A DNA stretch of 64,000 nt, from assembly GCF_019599045.1 (NCBI RefSeq), contig NZ_CP080623.1, positions 1,324,501 through 1,388,500 of the forward strand, read 5' to 3'. Below, one piece after another: positions 15,150-23,696 of the stretch; the stretch's first letter is position 1; the number at the start of each line of letters is the position of its first letter. A program made the position numbers and the translations under genes. The notes below the pieces were generated by a model. It saw only the letters and a list, made by a program, of their open reading frames with translations, searched no databases and was not told the origin of the DNA. This DNA comes from Roseovarius sp. SCSIO 43702 (GTDB lineage Bacteria > Pseudomonadota > Alphaproteobacteria > Rhodobacterales > Rhodobacteraceae).

Positions 15150-16163
15150 ATGGCCACCATGGACATCTTCGAAGGCGATGCCTTCACCATCGTCGAGCTC
15201 ACCCGCGCGCTCGAAAACATCCCCTTCAAGCCCGCGATCCTGTCGGGCGCGAACCTCTTCGGCGCCCGCGGCGTGCGCAGTCGCACCGTGATGATCGAGA
15301 GCCGCGACGGCACGCTGTCGCTGATCCCGTTCTCGGAACGCGGCTCGGCCTATGAGAGCCAGATCCCCGAACGCCGCGAGATGCGCGCCTTCGTCTGCCG
15401 CCAGTTCAAGAAGCAGGACGTGCTCTGGGCCTCGGAAATCCAGGCGATCCGCGACTTCGGCTCCGAGACCGCGGTGCAGCAGGTGCAGGCCGAGGTCGCG
15501 CGCAAGCTGGGCCGGCTCAGGAACGACGCCGAGGCCACCTTCGAGTTCCACCTTTTCAACGGTATCCAAGGCGTGGTGAAGGACCCGAAGGACGGCGCCA
15601 CCGTCATCGACTACCACGCCGAGTTCGGCATCACGCCCGCGGCGGAAGTCGACTTCGACCTCGACAACACGAGCCCCGCCTCGGGCGCCCTGCGCAAGCG
15701 CTGCCAGGCGCTGATCGAGAGCGTCGAGGACTCCTTGGGCGGGCTCGCCGCGGGCCAGGTGCAGCTGCGCGCCGAATGCGGCTCGGCCTTCTTCGCCGAT
15801 CTGGTGGCCCACAAGGAGGTGCGCGAGACCTATCTCAACACTGCCGCGGCCGCCGATCTGCGCGGGCGCGTGGGCGAGGAGGTCAGCTTCGGCGGGATCA
15901 CCTTCCGGCGCTACCGGGGCGGGCTGGGCTTCGGCGTGCCCACCGACAAGGCCTACTTCTACCCCGAGGGCGTCGAGGGGCTGTTCGAGATCTACTACGC
16001 CCCCGCCGACACCTTCGAGACGGTCAATACCGTGGGCCTGCCGCTCTATGCGCGCATGATCCCGGACAGGGATCGCGACGAGTGGGTGCGGCTCGAGATC
16101 GAGAGCAACCCGCTCCCGATCTGCACCCGGCCGCAGGTGCTGCGCAGCGCACGGCGGACCTGA
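15150..16163 (+). CDS. Major capsid protein, lambda gpE family
   Basis: The 337-residue protein begins 'MATMDIFEGDAFTIVELTRA'. It contains 'QEVQAEVARKLGRLRND'-like helices and ends in a C-terminal domain with 'GVPTDKAYFYPEGVEGLFEI' and 'YARMIPDRDRDEWVRLEIES'. This pattern is diagnostic of the phage major capsid protein E family. The stop TGA overlaps the next ATG (TGATG). Confidence 0.92.
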   Translation: MATMDIFEGDAFTIVELTRALENIPFKPAILSGANLFGARGVRSRTVMIESRDGTLSLIPFSERGSAYESQIPERREMRAFVCRQFKKQDVLWASEIQAIRDFGSETAVQQVQAEVARKLGRLRNDAEATFEFHLFNGIQGVVKDPKDGATVIDYHAEFGITPAAEVDFDLDNTSPASGALRKRCQALIESVEDSLGGLAAGQVQLRAECGSAFFADLVAHKEVRETYLNTAAAADLRGRVGEEVSFGGITFRRYRGGLGFGVPTDKAYFYPEGVEGLFEIYYAPADTFETVNTVGLPLYARMIPDRDRDEWVRLEIESNPLPICTRPQVLRSARRT

Positions 16164-16474
16164 TGACCGCCGTCGCCATGGCGCTCGACGCGCTCTTCGC
16201 CGACGACAACATCGCCCGCGAGGCCGTCTACACGCCCGAGGGAGGCGCGCCCGTCCTCGTGCGCGTTGTCACGCGCCGCGCGGACGAGACGACCGGCTTC
16301 GGCGACGCGCGCCTCTGGTCGGAGACCACCCGCGTGGATCTGCGCGTATCCGAGGTGCCCAATCCTCGGCCCGGCGACCGCATCGAGATCGACGGCGAGG
16401 CCTTCCTCATCCAGGGCGAACCCGTCCGCGACCGTGAGCGGCTCGTCTGGACCGTGGATCTGAGGCCCGCGTGA
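16163..16474 (+). CDS. Head-tail connector (stopper) protein
   Basis: A 103-residue beta-rich protein ('VYTPEGGAPVLVRVVTRRAD', 'VPNPRPGDRIEIDGEAFLIQ') with the size, position and pattern of gpFII-like or Gifsy-2-type head-tail joining proteins. The start overlaps the capsid stop, and the stop overlaps the next GTG start (GTGA). The family assignment is by pattern and position. Confidence 0.65.
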   Translation: MTAVAMALDALFADDNIAREAVYTPEGGAPVLVRVVTRRADETTGFGDARLWSETTRVDLRVSEVPNPRPGDRIEIDGEAFLIQGEPVRDRERLVWTVDLRPA

Positions 16475-17106
16475 AGCTGAAGCTCGACATCACGCCGGAC
16501 CTCGCTGCGCTGATGGCTGCGGAGATCAAGGCGGGCGAGAAGGCCGTCACCGCCGCCATGCGCGAGGCCGGCGGGCAGCTCAAGACCGACTGGCGCCGCC
16601 AGATCACCGGCGCGGGGCTCGGCCGACGGCTCGCAAACTCGATCCGAAGCCAGACCTATCCGAAGGCCGGCGAGAGCCTGAACGCCGCGGCGCTGGTCTG
16701 GTCCAAGGCCCCGGTCATCGTCGGTGCCCACGACACCGGCCCGCTCATCCGCTCGAAAGACGGCTTCTGGCTGGCGATCCCCACGGAGGCCGCCGGACGC
16801 GGCCTGCGCGGGGCCAAAATCACCCCCGGCGAGTGGGAGCGACGCCGCGGCCTGCGCCTGCGCTTCGTCTATCGCCGCCGCGGGCCGAGCCTTCTCGTTG
16901 CCGACCGTGCCCGCATCAACAAACGCGGCCAGGCGGTGGCCTCCCGCTCGAAGACCGGCCGCAACCAGGTCACCGCGCCGATCTTCCTGCTGGTCCCGCA
17001 GGTCAAGTTGCCGAAGCGGCTCGATCTGGACCGGGACGCGGAGCGGGCGCATGACCGCGTGCCGGGGCTGATCGTGGCGAACTGGGTGGAAGAGCATATC
17101 AACTGA
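16471..17106 (+). CDS. DUF6441 family minor tail/connector protein
   Basis: The 211-residue basic protein starts at GTG 16471 ('KLKLDITPDLAALMAAEIKA'). It contains 'GLGRRLANSIRSQTYPKAGE' and 'VIVGAHDTGPLIRSKDGFW', typical of DUF6441 proteins found between capsid and tail-terminator genes. A role in tail-head joining is likely from position (gpZ-like). The HEPN-motif cargo gene was inserted right after it. Confidence 0.75.
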   Translation: MKLKLDITPDLAALMAAEIKAGEKAVTAAMREAGGQLKTDWRRQITGAGLGRRLANSIRSQTYPKAGESLNAAALVWSKAPVIVGAHDTGPLIRSKDGFWLAIPTEAAGRGLRGAKITPGEWERRRGLRLRFVYRRRGPSLLVADRARINKRGQAVASRSKTGRNQVTAPIFLLVPQVKLPKRLDLDRDAERAHDRVPGLIVANWVEEHIN

Positions 17107-17126
17107 AGAAGTGGCGCGCCACCGCG

Positions 17127-18107
17127 CTAGCTGAGGATCCTCAGTGTCTCTTTGACCGTCAGCAAAAGTCGTTTCTGGAATTCGGCGATGAAACTGGGCA
17201 AGCGCATGTTGATCTTATCTTCATTGCCGTAAAAGAGGTTTCTGCTGCCATATGATGTGAGGCGTCCGTTCTCACGGTCGGGCAAGAGAATAAACCGCTC
17301 TTGCACGACTCCATTCGCCCTAACTTCATAGACCTTGGGTTGTTCGTCAAAAAATCCGTCGTGGATGATCAGATTTCGGAGGGCCTCCGTTTCCGTGATC
17401 AGATCGCAGGGCTCAAATAGCGTCCCGGTTTTATTGTTGAGTGAAATGCGACGCCGGTCGCCGAAGAGCTTGTTTTTCGAAGCCAAACGAGGGTAGCGAC
17501 TGAAATCTGTTCTTAGATGCTCGGCTTCAAAGACAAGTTTCGTGGCGTAGTCCAGAAGGCTGTGCAGACGAATGTAGATCACGTTAATGAGGGCGATCAG
17601 CTTTGCGGTCACTGGTGAACCGATGTGCCGAATTCCATCCGGGCTGACGCCGGGGGGATAGAAGAGTTCTTCCAAGTTCAGCGTTTTGTAGAATTCGCCC
17701 TGAAGTTGAACGACCTCGATCAGTGCCTCCTGAATGCCAGACACCAGCCTGCGGCAGTCATACAGGTATAGGAGTTTGTTGATCGTCGGGTTGTTGTTTG
17801 CGCGAACAAGTTTTTCAAAGAAGTCACGGGAGATTGGCGCCTCTGAGTTTAGTCCTGCAGTCACGACCCACTCTGGCACTGTCGAAAGAATTGCGTGGTA
17901 TTTGCCAATTCCATCAAAGATTTGTGCTGCAAGTGCATCGTGCATTCGAACACAAACATTCTCGATCTCATGGGATAAATCACCAGTGCTGGCACGCCAG
18001 ACTCCCTGGGGATCAAACGAAAAGTAGACCACACCGCTGCGCGGGACGTCCGAAAGGGGAACGCCATGCAGAGTTAGGTAGGTCGGTTGCCGATCCGAAG
18101 CGCTCAT
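17127..18107 (-). CDS. HEPN-motif hypothetical protein (phage cargo)
   Basis: The 326-residue protein is encoded antisense between two tail genes and is visibly less GC-rich than its neighbours. Near the C-terminus, helical 'NVIYIRLHSLLDYATKLVFE' is followed by 'ETEALRNLIIHDGFFDE'. RNLIIH (about 244-249) fits the R-x4-6-H active-site motif of HEPN RNases, often carried by toxin and abortive-infection proteins. The upstream part shows no known domain to me. I chose the ATG at 18107; starts at 18128 and 18218 are in frame but the latter coincides with the start of the divergent tail gene. A defence or exclusion role is inferred, not shown. Confidence 0.6.
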   Translation of the reverse strand: MSASDRQPTYLTLHGVPLSDVPRSGVVYFSFDPQGVWRASTGDLSHEIENVCVRMHDALAAQIFDGIGKYHAILSTVPEWVVTAGLNSEAPISRDFFEKLVRANNNPTINKLLYLYDCRRLVSGIQEALIEVVQLQGEFYKTLNLEELFYPPGVSPDGIRHIGSPVTAKLIALINVIYIRLHSLLDYATKLVFEAEHLRTDFSRYPRLASKNKLFGDRRRISLNNKTGTLFEPCDLITETEALRNLIIHDGFFDEQPKVYEVRANGVVQERFILLPDRENGRLTSYGSRNLFYGNEDKINMRLPSFIAEFQKRLLLTVKETLRILS

Positions 18108-18217
18108 TTCTGTAGACTGACTGAACATGCGTTCGAAGCTACACGCACCAAATTTTCTTGGCCAGACAGTACTGTTAGCCGCCACAGCAACGCTCCTCCA
18201 ATAATCGCTGGCCGCCA

Positions 18218-18637
18218 ATGCCCACCCATCGTGAAACCATCCTCACCGCGCTGCACGCGCGGCTTTCGGCGCTGCCCGCCACCGCCCTGCGCGGAGAGGT
18301 GCTGCCCGAGCGTGTCCCGGCCGAAGGCCTGCTGATCCTGCGCGACGGCGAGCCGGGCGAGCCGGAGGTGACTCTGTCACCGCTCGCGTACCACTACCAG
18401 CACCGCGCCGAGATCGAGGCGGTCGTGCAGGGCGCGGACCGTGACGCGGCCTTCGACACGCTCTGCGCCAGCATCGGCGCGGCGCTCGCTGCCGACCGCA
18501 CGCTGGGCGGGCTCTGCGACTGGGTCGAGGCCGAAGCGCCGCGGCCGGTCGATCTGCCGGTTGAGGGCGCCGCGAGCCTGAAGGCCGCCGTGATCTCGGT
18601 GGTGCTGCACTATTCCACGGCCGACCCGCTGGCCTGA
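18218..18637 (+). CDS. Tail terminator protein
   Basis: The 139-residue protein ('HRETILTALHARLSALPATA', 'LAYHYQHRAEIEAVVQGADR', ending 'AVISVVLHYSTADPLA') resembles tail terminator/completion proteins that cap the tail tube. It lies directly before the tail tube gene. These are sometimes mis-annotated as acyl-CoA transferases. Confidence 0.75.
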   Translation: MPTHRETILTALHARLSALPATALRGEVLPERVPAEGLLILRDGEPGEPEVTLSPLAYHYQHRAEIEAVVQGADRDAAFDTLCASIGAALAADRTLGGLCDWVEAEAPRPVDLPVEGAASLKAAVISVVLHYSTADPLA

Positions 18638-18661
18638 CCCAACCGACAACAGGAGATCACC

Positions 18662-19603
18662 ATGGCACGAGCCCAGGGGGCGCGGGCGCTGATGGCGCTT
18701 GCGTTCGAGACGACCTATGGAACGCCGCCCGCCAGCGGCTTCACCCGCATGCCCTTCGCCAGCACCTCGCTCGGGGCGGAGCAGCCGCTGCTGAACTCGG
18801 AGCTTCTGGGCTACGGTCGCGATCCGCTGGCGCCGATCAAGGACGCGGTGACGGCCGATGGCGATGTCGTCGTGCCGCTCGATGCCGAGGCCTTCGGCTT
18901 CTGGCTGAAGGCGGCCTTCGGGGCGCCGACGACCACGGGTGCGGAGGCCCCGTACACCCACGAGTTCCAGTCGGGGTCCTGGACGCTGCCCTCGATGTCG
19001 ATCGAGACCGGCATGCCCGAGGTGCCGCGATACGCGATGTATTCGGGCTGCGTGCTCGACCAGATCACTTGGCAGATGCAGCGTTCGGGCCTGCTGACCG
19101 CAACCGCGCGGCTGGTGGCACAGGGCGAGACGGTCGGGACGACCACCAGCGCCGGCACGCCCGCTGCACTGGAGCTGAAGCGCTTCGGCCATTTCAACGG
19201 GTCGATCACCCGGAACGGGACCGCCCTCGGCAATGTGGTCTCCGCGGAGATCACCTATGCCAACAATCTCGACCGGATCGAGACCATCCGCAGCGACGGG
19301 CGCATCGACGGCGCCGACCCGTCCATCGCGGCGCTGACCGGCCGGATCGAGGTGCGCTTCGCCGACCAGACGCTGGTGACGCAGGCGATCAATGGCGAGG
19401 CCTGCGAAATGGAATTCGCCTACGTCTTGCCCTCGGGCGAGAGCTTCACCTTCACCGTGCACGCCGTCTACCTGCCGCGCCCGCGCATCGAGATCTCGGG
19501 GCCGCAGGGCGTGCAGGCGACCTTCGACTGGCAGGCCGCGCGCGACAGCATCGTTGGCCGGATGTGCACGGCAACCCTGATCAACGATATCGAGGTGTAC
19601 TGA
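18662..19603 (+). CDS. Phage tail tube protein
   Basis: The 313-residue protein ('ALAFETTYGTPPASGFTRMP', 'YAMYSGCVLDQITWQMQRSG', 'FNGSITRNGTALGNVVSAEI') has the pattern of siphophage major tail/tube proteins. It lies between the terminator and the tail assembly chaperone genes. AGGAG precedes the ATG. Confidence 0.85.
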   Translation: MARAQGARALMALAFETTYGTPPASGFTRMPFASTSLGAEQPLLNSELLGYGRDPLAPIKDAVTADGDVVVPLDAEAFGFWLKAAFGAPTTTGAEAPYTHEFQSGSWTLPSMSIETGMPEVPRYAMYSGCVLDQITWQMQRSGLLTATARLVAQGETVGTTTSAGTPAALELKRFGHFNGSITRNGTALGNVVSAEITYANNLDRIETIRSDGRIDGADPSIAALTGRIEVRFADQTLVTQAINGEACEMEFAYVLPSGESFTFTVHAVYLPRPRIEISGPQGVQATFDWQAARDSIVGRMCTATLINDIEVY

Positions 19604-19605
19604 CG

Positions 19606-20043
19606 ATGCTGACGCTCGACCTGACGAATGAAGCGCGCTGGCATGACCTGGCGCCCGGCGTCCGGGCGCAGTTGCGCCCGCTGACCACCGCGCTGATGGT
19701 GGCGACGCGGAGCGATCCCGCCGTCGAGGCGGTGCCCGAGGCCGCATCGGACGAGGAACGCGCTGTCGCCTTCGCCAAGGCGCTGGCGCGGCGGGCGGTG
19801 CTCACCTGGGAGGGTGTGGGCGACGCCGATGGCAATCCCATCGATCCCAGCCCCGAGGCCATCGACGCGTTGCTCGACGTCTGGCCGATCTTCGAGGCCT
19901 TCCAGCTGACCTATGTCTCGAAGGGCTTGCTCCTGGAGCAGGAAAAAAACGCCTCCGCGCTCTCGCCGACTGGTCCTTCGGCGGGGGCGAGCGATACTGC
20001 CAAGCCTGCCAAACGGCGTGCCCGGACTGCCCGGCGCGGCTGA
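19606..20043 (+). CDS. Tail assembly chaperone, short form (G-like)
   Basis: The zero-frame product has 145 residues, starts 'MLTLDLTNEARWHDLAPGVR' and is made if ribosomes stay in frame. Homologous residues end near the A7 run; the tail beyond (about 116-145) is basic and low-complexity. Position between tail tube and tape measure genes is diagnostic of lambda G-type chaperones, which coat the tape measure before tube polymerisation. Confidence 0.8.
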   Translation: MLTLDLTNEARWHDLAPGVRAQLRPLTTALMVATRSDPAVEAVPEAASDEERAVAFAKALARRAVLTWEGVGDADGNPIDPSPEAIDALLDVWPIFEAFQLTYVSKGLLLEQEKNASALSPTGPSAGASDTAKPAKRRARTARRG

Positions 20044-20285
20044 ACCGGCCGCTGACCCATGAAGGCTGGCAGGTCTGGGACCTGGTCGCGCGTCTTGGCG
20101 GTCAGCTCAGGGTGCTGCCCGGCGCCGTCGTCGGCTGGGATATGACCGCAGCACTCGCTCTCGGCGACGCGCTCGGCGTGCCGCCCCCCGCCATGGCCGA
20201 ACTGCTGCCCGTGATCGAGGTGGTGATGGTCGTGAAGCTCAACGAACAGATGGCGTCAGGCGGCCTCGAGGGGGGTGATGTCTGA
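19606..20285 (+). CDS. Tail assembly chaperone, -1 frameshift product (GT-like)
   Basis: A -1 slip at A AAA AAC (19944-19950) joins the first 115 residues to a 111-residue extension read from 19950 to the TGA at 20283-20285, giving 226 residues. The extension has no start codon of its own yet is clearly protein-like. It begins 'RLRALADWSFGGGERYCQAC', has a C-x2-C-x3-C-x2-C cluster likely to bind zinc, and continues 'EGWQVWDLVARLGGQLRVLP' with a conserved-looking helical end 'PPAMAELLPVIEVVMVVKLN'. G/GT frameshifting is conserved in tailed phages. The extension ends inside the convergent higA 3' end. Confidence 0.85.
19944..19950 (+). other. Programmed -1 frameshift slippery site
   Basis: AAAAAAC sits in the correct phase (A AAA AAC) relative to the chaperone start. 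Thirteen bases downstream, CGCCGA (19964-19969) can pair with TCGGCG (19978-19983), a possible stimulatory hairpin. Confidence 0.85.
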
Positions 20286-20546
20286 GACATCAATCGTATC
20301 GCGCGCCCGCGCGAGATCCCACGCGCGCTGCAGGTTCATCCAGTACTCCGGTGTCGTGCGGAAGAACTTCGCGAGCCGGATCGCCGTGTCCACGGTGAGC
20401 GCGGTTTCACCCTTCACCAGCCGCTCGATCCGCGTGCGGGGAACGTGAAGGCGCTTCGCAAGTGCGATCGGGCTCATGTCGAGCGGCTCAAGATAGAGCT
20501 CGGACAGGACCTCGCCCGGGTGAGAGGGGTTCTTCATCAGTGTCAT
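20256..20546 (-). CDS. higA: HigA-type antitoxin
   Basis: A 96-residue XRE-type helix-turn-helix protein starting 'MTLMKNPSHPGEVLSELYLE', with 'ALAKRLHVPRTRIERLVKGE' as the HTH and 'TTPEYWMNLQRAWDLARARD' following. This is the canonical HigA/VapI addiction-module sequence. It neutralises HigB and represses the operon. It is transcribed after higB, the usual host-inhibition order. AAAGG precedes the start at 20546. The pair sits antisense between the chaperone and tape measure genes. Confidence 0.92.
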   Translation of the reverse strand: MTLMKNPSHPGEVLSELYLEPLDMSPIALAKRLHVPRTRIERLVKGETALTVDTAIRLAKFFRTTPEYWMNLQRAWDLARARDTIDVSDITPLEAA

Positions 20547-20557
20547 GTCGCGCCCTT

Positions 20558-20839
20558 TCAATGGTAGTCGACGATCTCGACATCGGTCGGCCCCTGATCG
20601 GTCCACACGAAGCAGATGCGCCACTGGTCATTGATGCGCACCGAATGCTGTCCGGCCCGGTCGCCCTTCAGTTCCTCGAGGTGATTGCCCGGTGGAAACC
20701 GGAGATCCTCGAGGACCACGGCGGCATCCAGTGCCGACAGCATCGCCCGCGTTCGCTTGACCAGGTCGGCCGGGAAACCCTTGCCGAACCGGTCTGTCAC
20801 CGCGTTCGTCGCGAGTTTGCCCTTCGTGCTGACGATCAT
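20558..20839 (-). CDS. higB: HigB-type RelE-family toxin
   Basis: The 93-residue toxin starts 'MIVSTKGKLATNAVTDRFGK', has 'GNHLEELKGDRAGQHSVRIN' and ends 'DQWRICFVWTDQGPTDVEIV' followed by DYH. This is typical of HigB, a ribosome-dependent mRNA interferase. The ATG at 20839 fits the family; the ATG at 20866 would lie in the operator palindrome. higA follows after 11 bases. Confidence 0.92.
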   Translation of the reverse strand: MIVSTKGKLATNAVTDRFGKGFPADLVKRTRAMLSALDAAVVLEDLRFPPGNHLEELKGDRAGQHSVRINDQWRICFVWTDQGPTDVEIVDYH

Positions 20840-20843
20840 GAGG

Positions 20844-20868
20844 ATATGTATCACATCGTGATACATAT
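20844..20868 (-). promoter_or_regulatory. 25-bp palindromic operator of higBA
   Basis: ATATGTATCAC (20844-20854), spacer ATC, GTGATACATAT (20858-20868) is a perfect 11-bp inverted repeat directly upstream of the higB start. It is strongly AT-rich compared with its surroundings. It is the expected position for HigA autorepression and probably covers the promoter. Confidence 0.85.
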
Positions 20869-20922
20869 TTCAAGGGGGCGGTAAGCCGCTCCGAAGCCTG
20901 ACATCATCTCAAGGGGGCCAGA

Positions 20923-23070
20923 ATGGCCGAGAAACGGGTCAGCGTCCGCCTCGCGGCGACAGGCGGGCGGCAGGTGCGCGCCGAGCTCGAGGGCGTGGGC
21001 GAGGCCGGCAAGCGCGGGTTCGGGCGGCTCAGCCAGGAAATGGAGGCGGCCAACCGGCGGCTGGCAGGTTTTGCGCGCCGGGTGCGAGTCGCGTCAGCCG
21101 CTGCAGTCGCGGCCGCCACGGCGGCGGGCGTGGCCATGGTGCGCTCCGGTCTGCAAACCGTCGATGCGCAGGCGAAGCTCGCGCAGTCGCTCGGCACCAC
21201 GGTCGCCTCGATCCAGACACTGCAGCGCGCGGGCGAACTGGCGGGCGTGTCGATGTCCGGCATCGAGCAGGCCACTAAGGATCTGACGCGGCGGCTCAGC
21301 CAGGCCGCGGCGGGCGGCGGTCCCGCGGCGCAGGCGCTCGAGCGGCTGGGGCTTTCCGCCACCGACCTGATCGCCCTGCCGCTCGACGAACGCGTGGGTG
21401 CGATCAACGCGGCCATCGAGAACTTCGTGCCTGCCGCTGAACGCGCATCGGTCGCGGGCCAGCTGTTCGGCGAGGAAGGCTCGATCGCCATGAGCCGGAT
21501 CGACACCGCGACGCTGCGCCAGGCGACGGAGGACGTGCGTGCGTTCGGGGTGGTGGTCTCGGAGCAGGACGCGGACCAGATCGAGCGGACGAACGATGCG
21601 ATCTCGCGGCTTGGGCTGATCTGGCGAGGGCTCGCTAACCAGCTCGCGGTCGCTGCAGCCCCCGCGCTGGAGGCCGTCGCCGACGCCATGGCGGCGGTCG
21701 CCAGCCGCACGGGCCCGCTCGGCATCGCAATTCGCAGCCTCTTCGACAACATCGGCCGCCTGACCACCTACGCCGCGACCTTCGCAGCCTTCCTCGCAGG
21801 CCGTTGGGTGGCTGGCATGGCCGCCGCCGCGCTGTCGGTGCGGGGGCTTGCCACGGCGCTTGTTCTGGTCCGCGGGGCGCTCATTCGCACTGGCATCGGG
21901 GCGCTGATCGTCGGTGCGGGCGAGCTTGTTTATCAGTTTACGAAACTGGTGAAGGGCGCCGGTGGCTTCGGGGAGGCGCTGGAGCTGCTGGGCAACGTGG
22001 CCCGGGCGGTCTGGGACGGGATCACGAGGGCCGTCACCTCCTTCGTGGACGATTTCCGGGCGATGGGGGCGGACATCGAGGGCATCTGGCTCCGGCTGAT
22101 GTCCTTTCTGTCGCAAAAGTGGGCCGACTTCCTCGGCCAGATCGGGCCGACCTTCAACGCGGTCTCCGAACGGATCGGGGCGGATGCGCGCATCGATGTG
22201 ATCGGAGCGCAGGCTTACGCGTCCTTTCTCGAGAACGCCGCCAGCAATGCCGGCACCCGGGCCGATGCCCTGCGTGCCCGGGCGGCCAATACGCGCGCTG
22301 GCGCCTTCGATGGCGTGCGGGATGCGGTAGCAGAGCTCGTGGCGGCAATGCGCGCGAGCGGCGAGCAGGGCGACGATGCGCTCGATCAGGCCGGTGACGC
22401 GGCAAACCGGGTCCGCGCGGCCCTCGACGCGGCGGGGGAGGCCGGAAACGCTGCGGGCGCGCGGATCGCCGAGGGTGGCGAGACGGCTGCCAGCGGCTGG
22501 GGTGCGATCTCGCAGACCCTTGCGGACTATGCCAGCAAGGCGCGCGACATTGGCAGCGATATCGGGCAGAGCCTCGTGGGCGCCTTCCAGTCGGCCGAGA
22601 ATGCCGTCGGCGAGTTCGTGAAGACCGGAAAGCTGAACTTTCGCGATCTGGTCACCTCGTTATTGGCGGACCTCGCCAAGCTCGCGGCCCGTCGCTTCAT
22701 CCTCGGGCCGATCGCGGGTGCCCTCTCCGGCGTCCTCGGCAAGCTTGGCGGCGGGATCTTCGCCGACATCCTGCACGCCGGCGGCACGGTCGGAGCGGCT
22801 GGACCATCGCGCATAGTCCCGGCCATGGCCTTCGCCGGTGCGCCGCGGATGCATTCCGGTGGCGCGGTCGGTTTGCGCCATGACGAAGTTCCGGCGATCC
22901 TGCAACGCGGTGAGCGGGTGCTCTCTCGCCGCGAGGCACAGGCCTACGGCGCGGGCGGTGGCATTACTGTCAACATCAACACACGTGACGCCGAGAGCTT
23001 TCGCCAGTCCCGCACACAAGTCGCGGCGGACATTGCACGCGCTGTCTCGCTCGGGCGGAGGGGGCTCTGA
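20923..23070 (+). CDS. Tail tape measure protein, lambda family
   Basis: The 715-residue protein begins with a coiled-coil ('EKRVSVRLAATGGRQVRAEL'). It has hydrophobic central segments (about 275-345, 'AAFLAGRWVAGMAAAALSVR') and a C-terminal lambda-type tail domain ('FRDLVTSLLADLAKLAARRF'). The C-terminus has 'HDEVPAILQRGERVLSRREA'. It sets tail length and is delivered with DNA. The stop TGA shares its last base with the ATG of the next gene at 23070 (TGATG). Confidence 0.9.
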   Translation: MAEKRVSVRLAATGGRQVRAELEGVGEAGKRGFGRLSQEMEAANRRLAGFARRVRVASAAAVAAATAAGVAMVRSGLQTVDAQAKLAQSLGTTVASIQTLQRAGELAGVSMSGIEQATKDLTRRLSQAAAGGGPAAQALERLGLSATDLIALPLDERVGAINAAIENFVPAAERASVAGQLFGEEGSIAMSRIDTATLRQATEDVRAFGVVVSEQDADQIERTNDAISRLGLIWRGLANQLAVAAAPALEAVADAMAAVASRTGPLGIAIRSLFDNIGRLTTYAATFAAFLAGRWVAGMAAAALSVRGLATALVLVRGALIRTGIGALIVGAGELVYQFTKLVKGAGGFGEALELLGNVARAVWDGITRAVTSFVDDFRAMGADIEGIWLRLMSFLSQKWADFLGQIGPTFNAVSERIGADARIDVIGAQAYASFLENAASNAGTRADALRARAANTRAGAFDGVRDAVAELVAAMRASGEQGDDALDQAGDAANRVRAALDAAGEAGNAAGARIAEGGETAASGWGAISQTLADYASKARDIGSDIGQSLVGAFQSAENAVGEFVKTGKLNFRDLVTSLLADLAKLAARRFILGPIAGALSGVLGKLGGGIFADILHAGGTVGAAGPSRIVPAMAFAGAPRMHSGGAVGLRHDEVPAILQRGERVLSRREAQAYGAGGGITVNINTRDAESFRQSRTQVAADIARAVSLGRRGL

Positions 23071-23696
23071 TGGCGTTCCACGAGGTCCGGTTTCCGGACG
23101 ACATCAGCCGCGGCGCGCGCGGCGGGCCGGAGCGGCGCACGCAGATCGTCGAGCTTGCCTCGGGCGACGAAGAGCGCAACGCCAGCTGGGCCAACTCGCG
23201 CCGGCGCTACGACGTCGCCTACGGCATCCGCCGTGCCGACGATCTGACGGCGGTCGTGGCCTTCTTCGAGGCGCGGAACGGGCGGCTGCACGGTTTCCGC
23301 TTCAAGGACTGGGGCGACCACAAATCCTGCCTGCCGTCGCAGACACCCGGACCGGCCGACCAGCCCATTGGCACCGGCGACGGTGCGACAACGGCGTTCC
23401 AGCTGGTGAAGCGCTACGTCTCCGGTAGCCAGACATGGGTGCGCACGATCACCAAGCCGGTCGCCGGCACGGTGCGAGTCACCCTCGATGACGCGGAACA
23501 GCCCAGCGGCTGGTCCGTCGACACGACCACCGGGGTCGTGACCTTCGACAGTGCGCCCGCCGAGGGCGCCGCCATCACGGCGGGCTTCGCCTTCGACGTG
23601 CCGGTCCGCTTCGACACCGACGCGCTCGACGTGACGCTCGACCTCGAGCGGCTCGGTTCGATCACCTCCATTCCGCTTCTGGAGATCCGGCGATGA
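23070..23696 (+). CDS. DUF2460 (TIGR02217) tail protein, RcGTA gp12-like
   Basis: The 208-residue protein ('AFHEVRFPDDISRGARGGPE', 'YGIRRADDLTAVVAFFEARN', 'LHGFRFKDWGDHKS') matches the DUF2460 distal-tail family shared with the Rhodobacter gene transfer agent (g12). In RcGTA the g13-15 genes follow directly; here a lysis cassette intervenes. Confidence 0.9.
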   Translation: MAFHEVRFPDDISRGARGGPERRTQIVELASGDEERNASWANSRRRYDVAYGIRRADDLTAVVAFFEARNGRLHGFRFKDWGDHKSCLPSQTPGPADQPIGTGDGATTAFQLVKRYVSGSQTWVRTITKPVAGTVRVTLDDAEQPSGWSVDTTTGVVTFDSAPAEGAAITAGFAFDVPVRFDTDALDVTLDLERLGSITSIPLLEIRR

